Source: CAVSMC01 sp963798655
GTDB taxonomy: Bacteria > Pseudomonadota > Gammaproteobacteria > Burkholderiales > Casimicrobiaceae
Assembly (NCBI GenBank): GCA_963798655.1
Contig: CAWCUH010000023.1
Location: forward strand, 62,001-126,000
Length of the DNA: 64,000 nucleotides
Reading direction: 5' to 3'
The position numbers were made by a program, and so were the translations under genes. This document shows, piece by piece, positions 14,771 to 23,251 of this stretch. Position 1 is the first letter of the stretch. Each line of letters starts with the position of its first letter. The notes beneath the pieces are model-generated. The model was not told where the DNA came from, did no database searches, and worked only from the letters and a program-made list of their open reading frames with translations.

Positions 14771-16477
14771 ATGCAATTGACCGGCGCTGAAATCACCATC
14801 CGCTGCCTGCAGGAAGAGGGCGTCGAGTACGTCTTCGGTTATCCGGGCGGTGCGGTTCTGAACCTCTACGACGAGCTGTTCAAGCAGGACAAGGTCAAGC
14901 ACGTGCTCGTGCGCCACGAGCAGGGCGCCGTGCACGCGGCGGACGGCTATTCGCGCAGCTCGCGCAAGATCGGCGTCGCGCTCGTGACATCCGGGCCGGG
15001 CGTCACCAACGCGGTCACCGGCATCGCGACGGCCTACATGGACTCGATCCCGATGGTCGTCCTCACCGGCCAGGTGCCGACGCATGCGATCGGGCAGGAC
15101 GCGTTCCAGGAATGCGACACCGTTGGCATCACCCGGCCGTGCGTCAAGCACAATTTCCTGGTGAAGGACGTGAAGGACCTCGCCGTCACGATCAAGAAGG
15201 CGTTCTATCTCGCGGGCACCGGTCGTCCCGGACCGGTCGTCGTCGACATCCCGAAGGACGTCACGCAGGCGAAGACCGAGTTCGTCTATCCGAAGACGGT
15301 CTCGCTGCGCTCGTACAACCCGGTGACGAAGGGTCACGCCGGACAGATCAAGAAGGCGGTGCAGCTGCTGCTCGAGGCGAAGAAGCCGATGGTGTACGCC
15401 GGCGGCGGTGTCGTTCTGAACGACGCCGCGCCGCAGTTGACGCGCCTCGTCCGCCTGCTCGGCTTCCCGTGCACGAACACGCTGATGGGGCTCGGCGGCT
15501 TCCCGGGCACCGATCCCCAGTTCACCGGCATGCCGGGCATGCACGGTACGTACGAAACGAACATGGCGATGCAGCACTGCGACGTACTGTTCGCCGTGGG
15601 CACGCGCTTCGACGATCGCGTGATCGGCAATCCGCAGCACTTCTTCCGTAGCGATCGCAAGATCATCCACATCGACATCGACCCGTCGTCGATCTCGAAG
15701 CGGGTGAAAGTCGACGTGCCGATCGTCGGCTACGTCGGCGATGTGCTCGACGAGATGCTGAAGCTGATCGAGTCGTCGCCGCAGCGGCCCGACGCCGCGG
15801 CGCTGAAGGCGTGGTGGGCCGAGGTCAAGGAATGGCAGCGCAAGGATTGCCTGCGCTACGATCGCAAGAGCAACCTGATCAAGCCGCAGTCGGTGATCGA
15901 GAAGCTCTACGAGATCACCAGGGGCGAGGCGATCATCACGTCGGACGTCGGCCAGCACCAGATGTGGGCCGCGCAGTATTACAAGTTCGACAAGCCGCGC
16001 CGCTGGATCAACTCGGGCGGGCTCGGCACGATGGGCTTCGGCCTGCCGGCAGCGATGGGTGCGCAGATGGTCAATCCCGAGTCGACCGTCGTGTGCGTCA
16101 CCGGCGAGGCGTCGATCCAGATGTGCATCCAGGAGCTCTCCACCTGCAAGCAGTACCACCTGCCGATCAAGATCGTGAACCTGAACAACCGCTACATGGG
16201 CATGGTGCGGCAGTGGCAGGAGTTCTTCTACGGCAACCGCTACGCCGAGTCGTACATGGACGCGCTGCCCGATTTCGTGAAGCTCGCCGAAGCCTACGGC
16301 CACGTCGGCTTCAAGATCGAGAACCCGCGCGACGTCGAGGGCGCGCTGCGCGAGGCGTTCCGCCAGAAAGAGCGGCTGGTCTTCCTCGACTTCATCACCG
16401 ACCAGACGGAGAACGTGTTCCCGATGGTGCCCGGCGGCAAGGGCCTCACCGAGATGATCCTGGCCGAAGAACTCTAA
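14771..16477 (+). CDS. ilvI: Acetolactate synthase, large catalytic subunit
   Basis: The 568-aa ThDP/FAD enzyme condenses two pyruvates to acetolactate (valine/leucine) or pyruvate with 2-oxobutyrate (isoleucine). It shows FGYPGGAVL (residues 22-30), the catalytic glutamate in VRHEQGAVHAADGY (Glu50), and GVALVTSGPGVTNAVTG. It also shows the FAD-domain MGLGGFPG and the herbicide/substrate-site region RYMGMVRQWQEFFY. The ThDP-binding motif reads TGEASIQMCIQELSTC, with GEA instead of the canonical GDG, a variation related to the GEG seen in betaproteobacterial enzymes. The start was set at 14771, where similarity begins. It is followed after 11 bases by the regulatory subunit, and together they form the holoenzyme. 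Confidence 0.95.
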   Translation: MQLTGAEITIRCLQEEGVEYVFGYPGGAVLNLYDELFKQDKVKHVLVRHEQGAVHAADGYSRSSRKIGVALVTSGPGVTNAVTGIATAYMDSIPMVVLTGQVPTHAIGQDAFQECDTVGITRPCVKHNFLVKDVKDLAVTIKKAFYLAGTGRPGPVVVDIPKDVTQAKTEFVYPKTVSLRSYNPVTKGHAGQIKKAVQLLLEAKKPMVYAGGGVVLNDAAPQLTRLVRLLGFPCTNTLMGLGGFPGTDPQFTGMPGMHGTYETNMAMQHCDVLFAVGTRFDDRVIGNPQHFFRSDRKIIHIDIDPSSISKRVKVDVPIVGYVGDVLDEMLKLIESSPQRPDAAALKAWWAEVKEWQRKDCLRYDRKSNLIKPQSVIEKLYEITRGEAIITSDVGQHQMWAAQYYKFDKPRRWINSGGLGTMGFGLPAAMGAQMVNPESTVVCVTGEASIQMCIQELSTCKQYHLPIKIVNLNNRYMGMVRQWQEFFYGNRYAESYMDALPDFVKLAEAYGHVGFKIENPRDVEGALREAFRQKERLVFLDFITDQTENVFPMVPGGKGLTEMILAEEL

Positions 16478-16488
16478 GGGGAGCGGTC

Positions 16489-16980
16489 ATGCGTCACATC
16501 CTTTCGATACTGGTCGAGAACGAGGCCGGCGCGCTGTCGCGCATCTCCGGCCTCTTTTCCGCGCGCGGCTACAACATCGAGTCGCTGACGGTCGCACCCA
16601 CCGAGGACCCGACGATGTCGCGGATGACGATCGTCACCGTCGGCTCCGACGACGTGATCGAGCAGATCACCAAGCAGCTGAACAAGCTGGTCGAGGTCGT
16701 CAAGGTCGTCGATCTCACCGAAGGCACGCACATCGAGCGCGAGATGATGCTCGTCAAGGTGCGGGCGGCCGGCAAGGATCGCGACGAGATGAAGCGGCTC
16801 GCCGACATCTTTCGCGGCCGCATTCTCGACGTGACCGACAAGAGCTACACGATCGAAGTCACCGGCACCGGCAGCAAGCTCGACGCGTTCCTGAGCTCGA
16901 TCGAGCCGGGGGTGATCCTCGAGACGGTGCGCACCGGCGCGTCGGGCATCGGCCGCGGCGAGCGGATACTGCGGGTATAG
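16489..16980 (+). CDS. ilvH: Acetolactate synthase small regulatory subunit
   Basis: The 163-aa protein starts with an ACT domain (MRHILSILVENEAGALSRISGLFSARGYNIESL) that binds valine for feedback inhibition. A C-terminal half follows (REMMLVKVRAAGKDRDEM, then FRGRILDVTDKSYTIEVTG) that activates the large subunit. GGGGAG before the ATG is a good ribosome binding site. It lies directly after ilvI and before ilvC, separated from ilvC by a 94-base gap that holds an inverted repeat. Confidence 0.96.
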   Translation: MRHILSILVENEAGALSRISGLFSARGYNIESLTVAPTEDPTMSRMTIVTVGSDDVIEQITKQLNKLVEVVKVVDLTEGTHIEREMMLVKVRAAGKDRDEMKRLADIFRGRILDVTDKSYTIEVTGTGSKLDAFLSSIEPGVILETVRTGASGIGRGERILRV

Positions 16981-16983
16981 GTC

Positions 16984-17057
16984 GTCGTCCCCGCGAACGC
17001 GGGGACCCAGCGACTTTCGACGAAACGACACTGGGTTCCCGCCTTCGCGGGAACGAC
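16984..17057. repeat. REPIN-like inverted repeat between ilvH and ilvC
   Basis: Two 27-base arms (16984-17010 and 17031-17057) are near-perfect reverse complements with a 20-base spacer. Each arm is itself a small palindrome of the CCCGCG-AA-CGCGGG type. This resembles the widespread proteobacterial intergenic palindromic repeats (REP/REPIN). In the transcript it would form a strong hairpin between the two cistrons. Confidence 0.75.
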
Positions 17058-17074
17058 AAGCAAAGGATACGAAG

Positions 17075-18091
17075 ATGAAGGTGTACTACGAGAAGGATGC
17101 CGACCTGTCGCTGATCAAGGGCAAGAAGGTCACGATCGTCGGGTACGGCTCGCAGGGTCACGCGCACGCGCAGAATCTGAACGACTCCGGCGTGAAGGTC
17201 ACCGTCGGCCTGCGCAAGGGCGGTGCGTCGTGGGACAAGGCGAAGAAGGCGGAGCTCAAGGTCGCCGAGGTCGCCGACGCGGTGAAGGGCGCCGACGTCG
17301 TGATGATGCTGATGCCCGACGAGCACATCGCCGCGACGTACAAGACCGACGTCGAGCCGCACATCAAGAACGGCGGGACGCTCGCGTTCGCGCACGGCTT
17401 CAACATCCACTACGGGCAGGTCGTGCCGCGCGCCGATCTCGACGTCGTGATGATCGCTCCGAAGGCGCCCGGCCACACGGTGCGATCGACGTACGTCGCC
17501 GGCGGCGGCGTACCGATGCTGATCGCCGTGCATCAGGATCCGAGCCGCAAGGCGCGCGACGTCGCGCTGTCGTATGCAGCGGCGATCGGCGGCGCGCGCG
17601 CCGGAGTGATCGAGACGAACTTCCGCGAAGAGACGGAGACCGATCTCTTCGGCGAGCAGACGGTGCTGTGCGGCGGCCTCGTCGAGCTGATCAAGGCGGG
17701 CTACGAGACGCTCACTGAGGCCGGCTACGCGCCCGAGATGGCGTACTTCGAATGCCTGCACGAGGTGAAGCTGATCGTCGACCTGATCTACGAGGGCGGC
17801 ATCGCGAACATGAACTATTCGATCAGCAACAACGCCGAGTACGGCGAGTACGTGACCGGGCCGAAGATCGTCACGGCGCAGACGAAGCAGGCGATGCGCG
17901 ACGCGCTCGCGCGCATCCAGACGGGCGAGTACGCGCGCGACTTCATCCTCGAGAATCGCGCCGGGGCGCCGACGCTGCTCGCGCGCCGGCGGCTGACCTC
18001 CGAGCATTCGATCGAGCAGGTCGGCGAGAAGCTGCGCTCGATGATGCCGTGGATCAGGAAGAACAAGCTGGTCGACCAGAGCCGCAATTGA
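17075..18091 (+). CDS. ilvC: Ketol-acid reductoisomerase (NADP+), class I
   Basis: The 338-aa enzyme isomerises and reduces acetolactate or acetohydroxybutyrate. It has an N-terminal Rossmann fold with GYGSQGHAHAQNL (residues about 28-40). The phosphate-binding loop GLRKGGAS indicates NADPH. The C-terminal helical domain shows the metal-binding acidic residues in ETETDLFGEQTVLCGG and FECLHEVKLIVDLIYEGGI. The 338-aa length is the short class I form. It comes after ilvI-ilvH and before a small membrane protein, psd and pssA, a usual betaproteobacterial order. Confidence 0.97.
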   Translation: MKVYYEKDADLSLIKGKKVTIVGYGSQGHAHAQNLNDSGVKVTVGLRKGGASWDKAKKAELKVAEVADAVKGADVVMMLMPDEHIAATYKTDVEPHIKNGGTLAFAHGFNIHYGQVVPRADLDVVMIAPKAPGHTVRSTYVAGGGVPMLIAVHQDPSRKARDVALSYAAAIGGARAGVIETNFREETETDLFGEQTVLCGGLVELIKAGYETLTEAGYAPEMAYFECLHEVKLIVDLIYEGGIANMNYSISNNAEYGEYVTGPKIVTAQTKQAMRDALARIQTGEYARDFILENRAGAPTLLARRRLTSEHSIEQVGEKLRSMMPWIRKNKLVDQSRN

Positions 18092-18125
18092 AGCGTTCGC
18101 AAATGCGCCGCCGAGGCGATTGCAG

Positions 18126-18428
18126 ATGACGATGCGCATCGCACTTGCAAGTCGCCAGCGCGGCTGGGCGGGACTTCTCGTGCTGCTGCTCGCGCTCGCG
18201 ATCGTCGGCTTCCTCGCCAAGGACGCGATCCTCCACTACGCGCTGTCCGGCACGTCGGCCGTGCGCGGCAGCGCTCCAGCGGCCGAGCGCGCGCGCGGAA
18301 CCGAATCCCGTGATGCGTCGCGCGATTCCGAAGGCATTCGCCGCGCGCCGACGCCGATCGAGCGCGCGCGCGCCGTCGAGGACGTCGTCAAGCGCGGCGC
18401 CGAAGAGCGCGCACGGACGATGCCGTGA
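18126..18428 (+). CDS. Small single-pass membrane protein of unknown function
   Basis: This product of about 100 aa starts with arginine-containing MTMRIALASRQRGWAG and a single transmembrane helix at about residues 17-35 (LLVLLLALAIVGFLA). A charged, probably disordered tail rich in Arg, Glu and Ala follows. No domain was recognised. Short proteins of this layout occur between ilvC and psd in related bacteria as I recall, which supports a real gene. Its TGA overlaps the GTG of psd (GTGA at 18425), suggesting translational coupling. An ATG six bases upstream (18120) is an equally possible start. Confidence 0.6.
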   Translation: MTMRIALASRQRGWAGLLVLLLALAIVGFLAKDAILHYALSGTSAVRGSAPAAERARGTESRDASRDSEGIRRAPTPIERARAVEDVVKRGAEERARTMP

Positions 18429-19075
18429 AGGTTCCGTATCCGCACCCGCTGATCGCGCGCGAAGGATGGCCGTATGTCGCGCTCTGCGCGGCGGTCGCGA
18501 TCGTGCTCACGTTGACGCCGCTGTGGCCGCTCGCGATCCTCGCGTGGCTCATCGTCGTCTTCGTCGTCCAGTTCTTTCGCGACCCTCCACGCGAAGCGCC
18601 GGATCAGCCGAACGCCGTGCTGTGCCCCGCCGACGGCCGCGTGCTCAAGGTGGAGCGCGCGCGCGACCCGTATCTCGACCGCGACGCGCTCAAGATCAGC
18701 GTGTTCATGAACGTGTTCAACGTCCATTCCAACCGAAGCCCGGTCGACGGCGTCGTGATCAACGCCTGGTACCAGGCCGGCACGTTCGTGAACGCCTCAC
18801 TCGACAAGGCGTCGCTCGGCAACGAGCGCAACGCGCTGCGCATCGCGACCGGCGGCGGGCAGGACGTCACCTGCGTGCAGGTCGCGGGCCTCGTCGCGCG
18901 CCGCATCCTGTGCTACGTGAAAAGCGGCGACCGTCTCGCGCGCGGCCAGCGCTACGGCTTCATCCGGTTCGGCTCGCGCGTCGACGTCTACCTGCATCCG
19001 GCCGCGGTGCCCCGCGTTGCGATCGGCGACAAGGTGTACGCGACGTCGACGATCATCGCCGAGCTGCCGTCCTGA
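18425..19075 (+). CDS. psd: Phosphatidylserine decarboxylase, short (archaeal-like) type
   Basis: This 216-aa inner-membrane proenzyme converts phosphatidylserine to phosphatidylethanolamine. Two hydrophobic segments near residues 18-50 anchor it. The catalytic part shows LCPADGRVLKVERA, ISVFMNVFNVHSNRSPVDG and the self-cleavage site in FIRFGSRVDVYLP-like sequence, where the GS serine becomes the pyruvoyl group (about residues 180-184). The start is a GTG overlapping the previous stop. pssA, which makes its substrate, follows 58 bases later, so the two genes form one phospholipid unit. Confidence 0.93.
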   Translation: MKVPYPHPLIAREGWPYVALCAAVAIVLTLTPLWPLAILAWLIVVFVVQFFRDPPREAPDQPNAVLCPADGRVLKVERARDPYLDRDALKISVFMNVFNVHSNRSPVDGVVINAWYQAGTFVNASLDKASLGNERNALRIATGGGQDVTCVQVAGLVARRILCYVKSGDRLARGQRYGFIRFGSRVDVYLHPAAVPRVAIGDKVYATSTIIAELPS

Positions 19076-19133
19076 CGGGCCGCCGCGGCGGCGGCCGCCG
19101 CCGTCGACGGTTGTGGTAGCCTCGCAGCGGGCC

Positions 19134-19904
19134 ATGGCGGACTTCGACACCCAGCGCGCGCTGCAGAAGAATCGCGTCCGGCGGCGCGGCATCTACCTCC
19201 TTCCCAACGCCTTCACGACGGCGGCGCTGTTCGCCGGCTTCTACGCGATCGTGCAGGCGATGAACACGAACTTCGAGCAGGCGACGATCGCGATCTTCGT
19301 CGCGATGGTTCTCGACAGCCTCGACGGTCGCGTCGCGCGCATGACGCGCACGCAGAGCGCGTTCGGCGCCGAGTACGACAGCCTCGCCGACATGGTGAGC
19401 TTCGGCGCCGCGCCCGCGCTCGTCGTTTACGAATGGACGCTGAAGGGCCTCGGCAAGGCGGGATGGATCGCGGCGTTCGTCTACGTCGCCGGCGCGGCGC
19501 TTCGTCTCGCGCGCTTCAACGTCATGCTCGACGTCACCGACAAGCGCTGGTTCACCGGGCTGCCGAGCCCGGCTGCCGCCGCGCTCGTCGCCGGCTTTGT
19601 GTGGATCGTCAACGACTACGTCATCGACCCCTACGACATGCGCTGGTGGGCGTGGGCGCTCACGATCATCAGCGGACTCACGATGGTGAGCAACGTCAGG
19701 TATTACAGCTTCAAGGCGATCAATCTGAAGAGGAGCGTTCCGTTCGTCGCGGTGTTCCTGCTGGTGCTCGGCGTCGCCTTGATCTCCTACCAGCCGGCCA
19801 TCGTGCTGTTCGGCGGCTTCGTCGTCTATCTGATGTCCGGATACACGGTGTCGGCATGGACGACGCTGCGCCGGCGTCGTCGGCGCGCCACGGACGTGGT
19901 CTGA
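19134..19904 (+). CDS. pssA: CDP-diacylglycerol-serine O-phosphatidyltransferase
   Basis: The 256-aa multi-span inner-membrane enzyme makes phosphatidylserine from CDP-diacylglycerol and serine. The CDP-alcohol phosphotransferase signature is visible as DSLDGRVAR then GAEYDSLAD (DG-x2-AR-x8-G-x3-D-x3-D, about residues 62-84). Several hydrophobic helices follow to residue 245, and the tail is arginine-rich. The start was set at the ATG at 19134; the longer open frame is not supported. It is encoded right after psd and before leuA. Confidence 0.94.
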   Translation: MADFDTQRALQKNRVRRRGIYLLPNAFTTAALFAGFYAIVQAMNTNFEQATIAIFVAMVLDSLDGRVARMTRTQSAFGAEYDSLADMVSFGAAPALVVYEWTLKGLGKAGWIAAFVYVAGAALRLARFNVMLDVTDKRWFTGLPSPAAAALVAGFVWIVNDYVIDPYDMRWWAWALTIISGLTMVSNVRYYSFKAINLKRSVPFVAVFLLVLGVALISYQPAIVLFGGFVVYLMSGYTVSAWTTLRRRRRRATDVV

Positions 19905-19929
19905 TCGCTCGGCGTGGTCGCGCAACGGC

Positions 19930-19959
19930 TTGCCAAATCGACGCCGATCCGGGTATAGT
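19930..19959 (+). promoter_or_regulatory. Candidate promoter of the leuA leader
   Basis: TTGCCA (19930-19935) and TATAGT (19954-19959) are 18 bases apart and lie just upstream of the leucine-rich leader ORF. This is a good sigma-70 match in a GC-rich context. Confidence 0.5.
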
Positions 19960-19968
19960 CGTCGCTCC

Positions 19969-20067
19969 ATGAGCAGCGAATCGCACTTCTTCGGCCGCCG
20001 CGCGCTTCCCGCGCTGCCCTCCCTCCTGGGCGGCCTGCTGCTTCTGCTGCGCCTCGCGCGCAGATAA
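19969..20067 (+). CDS. leuL: Putative leuA leader peptide, leucine-rich, 32 aa
   Basis: The short ORF lies between pssA and leuA. Its 32-residue product contains a leucine cluster (LPSLLGGLLLLLR) with consecutive CTC/CTG/CTT codons, then a basic end. It is preceded by a promoter-like sequence and followed by 95 bases with a perfect 7-bp hairpin (20099-20116) before the leuA start. This is the layout of an amino-acid attenuator in which leucyl-tRNA shortage stalls the ribosome on the leader. No clear U-run follows the hairpin, so the mechanism could be translational or Rho-based. Real expression is inferred from composition and position. Confidence 0.6.
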   Translation: MSSESHFFGRRALPALPSLLGGLLLLLRLARR

Positions 20068-20098
20068 CGACACCCCCTCCGTAGTACCCGCGTGCCTT

Positions 20099-20116
20099 GC
20101 CCGGCGAACCCGCCGG
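20099..20116 (+). promoter_or_regulatory. Hairpin in the leuA leader
   Basis: CCCGGCG and CGCCGGG pair perfectly around an AACC loop, 46 bases before the leuA start. It is a candidate attenuator or anti-attenuator element linked to the leader peptide. Confidence 0.4.
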
Positions 20117-20162
20117 GAGGGCGACATTCGATGCGAGCCGCAAGTCCTTACGGAGAAGGACC

Positions 20163-21704
20163 ATGACCGACCAGCTGATCATTTTCGACACGACGCTTCG
20201 CGACGGCGAGCAGAGCCCCGGTGCGTCGATGACCAAGGACGAGAAGATGCGCATCGCGAAGCAGCTCGAGCGGCTGCGCGTCGATGTGATCGAGGCCGGC
20301 TTTCCGGCTTCGTCGAACGGCGACTTCGAAGCGGTGCAGGCGATCGCCGCTGCGATCAAGGACAGCTCGGTGTGCGGTCTCGCGCGGGCGAACGAGACCG
20401 ATGTCCGCCGCTGCGGCGATGCCGTCAAGGGCGCGCGGTCGGCACGCATCCACACGTTCATCGCGGCGTCGCCGATCCACATGCAGATGAAGCTGCGGAT
20501 GACGCCCGACCAGGTGTTCGAGCAGGCGGTGAAAGCCGTGCAATGGGCCCGCGAATACACCGACAACGTCGAGTTCTCGCCGGAGGACGCGGGGCGCTCG
20601 GAGCCGGATTTCCTCTGTCGATTGCTCGAAGCGGTGATCAACGCCGGCGCGAGCACCGTCAACATTCCGGACACCGTCGGCTACACGATGCCGTGGCAGT
20701 TCGGCGCGCTGATCAAGTCGCTGCGCGAGCGCGTGCCGAACTCCGATCGCGCGGTGTGGTCGGTGCATTGCCACAACGATCTCGGCATGGCGGTCGCGAA
20801 CTCGGTTGCCGCGGTGATGAACGGCGCGCGCCAGGTCGAATGCACGGTCAACGGACTCGGCGAGCGCGCGGGCAACGCATCGCTCGAGGAGATCGTGATG
20901 GCGGTGCGCACGCGCAAGGACGTGTTCGACTGCGCGACGCGCATCGACACGACGCAGATCGTCGCCGCGTCGAAGCTCGTCTCCGGAATCACGGGCTTTC
21001 CGGTGCAACCGAACAAGGCGATCGTCGGCGCCAACGCATTCGCGCACGAATCGGGCATCCATCAGGACGGCGTGCTGAAGCACCGCGAGACTTACGAGAT
21101 CATGCGTGCCGAGGACGTCGGCTGGAACGCGAACAAGCTGTCGCTGGGGAAGCTCTCCGGCCGCAATGCTTTCAAGACGCGCCTCGCGGAGCTCGGTATC
21201 GAGCTCGCCAATGACGAAGCGGCGAACGCCGCGTTCGTCAAGTTCAAGGAGCTCGCCGACAAGAAGGGGCAGGTGTTCGACGAGGATCTGCAGGCGCTCG
21301 TGTCCGACGAAGCGGTCACCCCGGCGCACGAGCATTTCCGGCTGGGCGCGCTCAAGGTCGTTTCGGAAACCGGCGCATCGCCGCACGCGCGCGTCGCGAT
21401 CGTCGCCGGCAACGTGGAATTGCACGCCGAGACGAACGGCGACGGCCCGGTCGATGCGACGTTCAAGGCGATCGAGCGGATGGCGCAGTCGAACGCGAAG
21501 ATGCTGCTCTATTCGGTCAACGCAATCACCGGCGGCACCGACGCGCAGGGCGAGGTGACGGTGCGCCTCGAGCGCGACGGCCGCATCGTCAACGGCAACG
21601 GCGCCGACACCGACATCATCGTGGCGTCGGCGAAGGCGTACCTGAACGCGCTCAACAAGCTGCACGATCGCGAGCAGAGGCTGAATCCGCAGCTGGCCGC
21701 CTGA
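20163..21704 (+). CDS. leuA: 2-isopropylmalate synthase
   Basis: The 513-aa enzyme performs the first committed step of leucine synthesis, acetyl-CoA plus 2-oxoisovalerate. The catalytic TIM barrel shows FDTTLRDGEQSPGASM (residues 8-23), IEAGFPASSNGDF, HCHNDLGMAVANS (metal-binding histidines) and NGLGERAGNASLEE. The C-terminal LeuA dimer/allosteric domain covers about residues 395-505 and binds leucine. A GGAGAAGG ribosome binding site precedes the ATG at 20163. The leucine-rich leader upstream suggests attenuation control. Confidence 0.97.
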   Translation: MTDQLIIFDTTLRDGEQSPGASMTKDEKMRIAKQLERLRVDVIEAGFPASSNGDFEAVQAIAAAIKDSSVCGLARANETDVRRCGDAVKGARSARIHTFIAASPIHMQMKLRMTPDQVFEQAVKAVQWAREYTDNVEFSPEDAGRSEPDFLCRLLEAVINAGASTVNIPDTVGYTMPWQFGALIKSLRERVPNSDRAVWSVHCHNDLGMAVANSVAAVMNGARQVECTVNGLGERAGNASLEEIVMAVRTRKDVFDCATRIDTTQIVAASKLVSGITGFPVQPNKAIVGANAFAHESGIHQDGVLKHRETYEIMRAEDVGWNANKLSLGKLSGRNAFKTRLAELGIELANDEAANAAFVKFKELADKKGQVFDEDLQALVSDEAVTPAHEHFRLGALKVVSETGASPHARVAIVAGNVELHAETNGDGPVDATFKAIERMAQSNAKMLLYSVNAITGGTDAQGEVTVRLERDGRIVNGNGADTDIIVASAKAYLNALNKLHDREQRLNPQLAA

Positions 21705-21718
21705 GTGGCGACGAGGGG

Positions 21719-21738
21719 CCCCGCGCCGAGGCGCGGGG
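21719..21738 (+). terminator. GC-rich hairpin after leuA
   Basis: A perfect 8-bp stem, with the innermost C/G pair closing only GA, occurs 15 bases past the leuA stop. It has no T-run. A terminator role is likely but not certain. The rest of the gap to 21904 holds no recognised gene. Confidence 0.4.
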
Positions 21739-21904
21739 GATCGGAGCAGTCACGACAGGCGGCCGCGAGGCCGACGGCTCGACATGGCGATCAGTTTGGC
21801 AGCGCGGAGGCCGAGGGGCGTGAGAGGCGAGCAGCGAGCCTGAGTTGCGAAGATGCGTCCGCCAGTCAGCGCGCAGGCCGAGCGCCGCATGAGTAGCCGG
21901 CAGC

Positions 21905-22462
21905 ATGAGCGAACCCATCTTCACCATCGGGCACTCGACGCGGCCGATCGACGCGTTCGTCGACCTGCTGCGCGACAACGGCGTGCAACTCGTCGTCGAC
22001 GTGCGCACGGTGCCGAAGTCGCGGACCAATCCGCAGTACAGCGGCGACGCGCTTGCGGCGTCGCTCGCCACGCGCGGCATCGGCTACACGCGCGTCGGCG
22101 CGCTCGGCGGGCTGCGCGGCAAGCGACGCGACGTTTCGCCGGAGCTGAATGCGTTCTGGGACAATGAAAGCTTCCACAACTATGCCGACTACGCGATGAC
22201 CCCTGCTTTTCGCGACGGTTTGTCGAAGCTTCGAGCGCTCGCGAGCGACCGGCGTTGCGCGGTCATGTGCGCCGAAGCGGTGTGGTGGCGCTGTCACCGG
22301 CGCATCATCACCGACTACCTGCTTCATTGCGGCGACAACGTTTTCCACATCATCGGCGACGGACGCATCGAGCCAGCGAAGATGACCGCCGCCGCCACGC
22401 CTTCAGCGGATGGCGCACTCGTCTATCCGCCGGCGACACGGTCGCTGCGGGAGTCGGCGTGA
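21905..22462 (+). CDS. DUF488 domain-containing protein
   Basis: This 185-aa soluble protein belongs to DUF488. Characteristic parts are IFTIGHSTRPIDAFVDLL at the start, VVDVRTVPKSRTNPQYS, the YTRVGALGGLRGKR segment, and CAEAVWWRCHRRIITDYLL (about residues 121-139) with the conserved cysteine, glutamate and double-arginine cluster. The family has no confirmed biochemical role; a nucleic-acid or redox link is speculated. Its TGA overlaps the GTG of the next gene (GTGA), so the two are translationally coupled. Confidence 0.88.
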   Translation: MSEPIFTIGHSTRPIDAFVDLLRDNGVQLVVDVRTVPKSRTNPQYSGDALAASLATRGIGYTRVGALGGLRGKRRDVSPELNAFWDNESFHNYADYAMTPAFRDGLSKLRALASDRRCAVMCAEAVWWRCHRRIITDYLLHCGDNVFHIIGDGRIEPAKMTAAATPSADGALVYPPATRSLRESA

Positions 22463-23151
22463 GCGCCGGCGATCAGGCGACGATCCCCTCGACGATGAAC
22501 GTCGACGGCGATGCGATCGTCGTTTGGCCCGGCGGTCAGAAGGTGGAGGCGCTCGCCGCGCCGATGACCGCGATCACGACCTTCGACGATCATTCGCGCT
22601 ACCACGACGCGCTCGTCCGGGCGGTCCTCGCCGCCGAGGACGATCGACGGTTTCGCGACGACGTCTTCCGCGGGGGCTGCGGAGTCAAGGTCCGCGACAT
22701 CGCCCGCTGGAACGCGCGCGCGGCAGATCTCGTGCACGCACGCGCGATCACGCTCGCGCATCGAACGCTGTCGCGTCGGCCGGTCTTCGTCGACGATTGC
22801 TGGGCGAGCGTGTACCGCGCGGGCGACTACTGCATGCCGCACAGCCACCTACGCGCGAACGTGAGCCTCATCTACATGGCGGATGCAGGCGACCCGACCG
22901 ACGACCCCCTCGCCGGCCGCCTGTGCTTCGCCGATCCGCGCATCCCTGCGTGCTGCGTCCATGAGCCCGGTCGCGTGACGCGCCTTCTGATGCCCCACAT
23001 GCCGGCCGGCACGCTCGTCATCTTCGCAGCCGATTATCTTCACCACGTGAACCCGTACGGGGGAACGCGGCCCCGGATCACGCTGTCGTGGAACATGACG
23101 GTCGAGCGCTTGCCCGGTCGGCCGGGTGAAGGGTGGGCGGCGCAGCAATAG
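22459..23151 (+). CDS. Putative 2-oxoglutarate/Fe(II)-dependent oxygenase-like protein
   Basis: The 230-aa product resembles small 2OG-Fe(II) oxygenases of the double-stranded beta-helix fold. A core segment WASVYRAGDYCMPHSHLRANVSLIYM (split around residues 115-140) has two histidines, FAADYLHHVNPYGG gives a distal histidine at about residue 198, and RPRITLSWNM gives the candidate arginine for 2-oxoglutarate. Motif spacing is approximate and the assignment is tentative. The start is a GTG at 22459 overlapping the DUF488 stop; an ATG at 22498 is an alternative. Substrate unknown. Confidence 0.6.
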   Translation: MSAGDQATIPSTMNVDGDAIVVWPGGQKVEALAAPMTAITTFDDHSRYHDALVRAVLAAEDDRRFRDDVFRGGCGVKVRDIARWNARAADLVHARAITLAHRTLSRRPVFVDDCWASVYRAGDYCMPHSHLRANVSLIYMADAGDPTDDPLAGRLCFADPRIPACCVHEPGRVTRLLMPHMPAGTLVIFAADYLHHVNPYGGTRPRITLSWNMTVERLPGRPGEGWAAQQ

Positions 23152-23179
23152 CAGCGGCGCTGCAAGCATGGTTTTGCGG

Positions 23180-23185
23180 TAAAAT
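23180..23185 (+). promoter_or_regulatory. Candidate -10 element before malate synthase
   Basis: TAAAAT occurs in a locally AT-rich patch 66 bases before the malate synthase start. A -35 partner is not obvious. Confidence 0.3.
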
Positions 23186-23251
23186 CTTGGTGTTGCAGCC
23201 GTGTTGCGCTGCAGTGTCATTGCCGGGTTACCGCTTCCAAGCGAGGATTCC

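Noticed and set aside
14435..16303. Long extension of the sigma factor ORF on the minus strand
   Set aside because: Antisense shadow of ilvI; the sigma factor fold starts within residues encoded below 14434.
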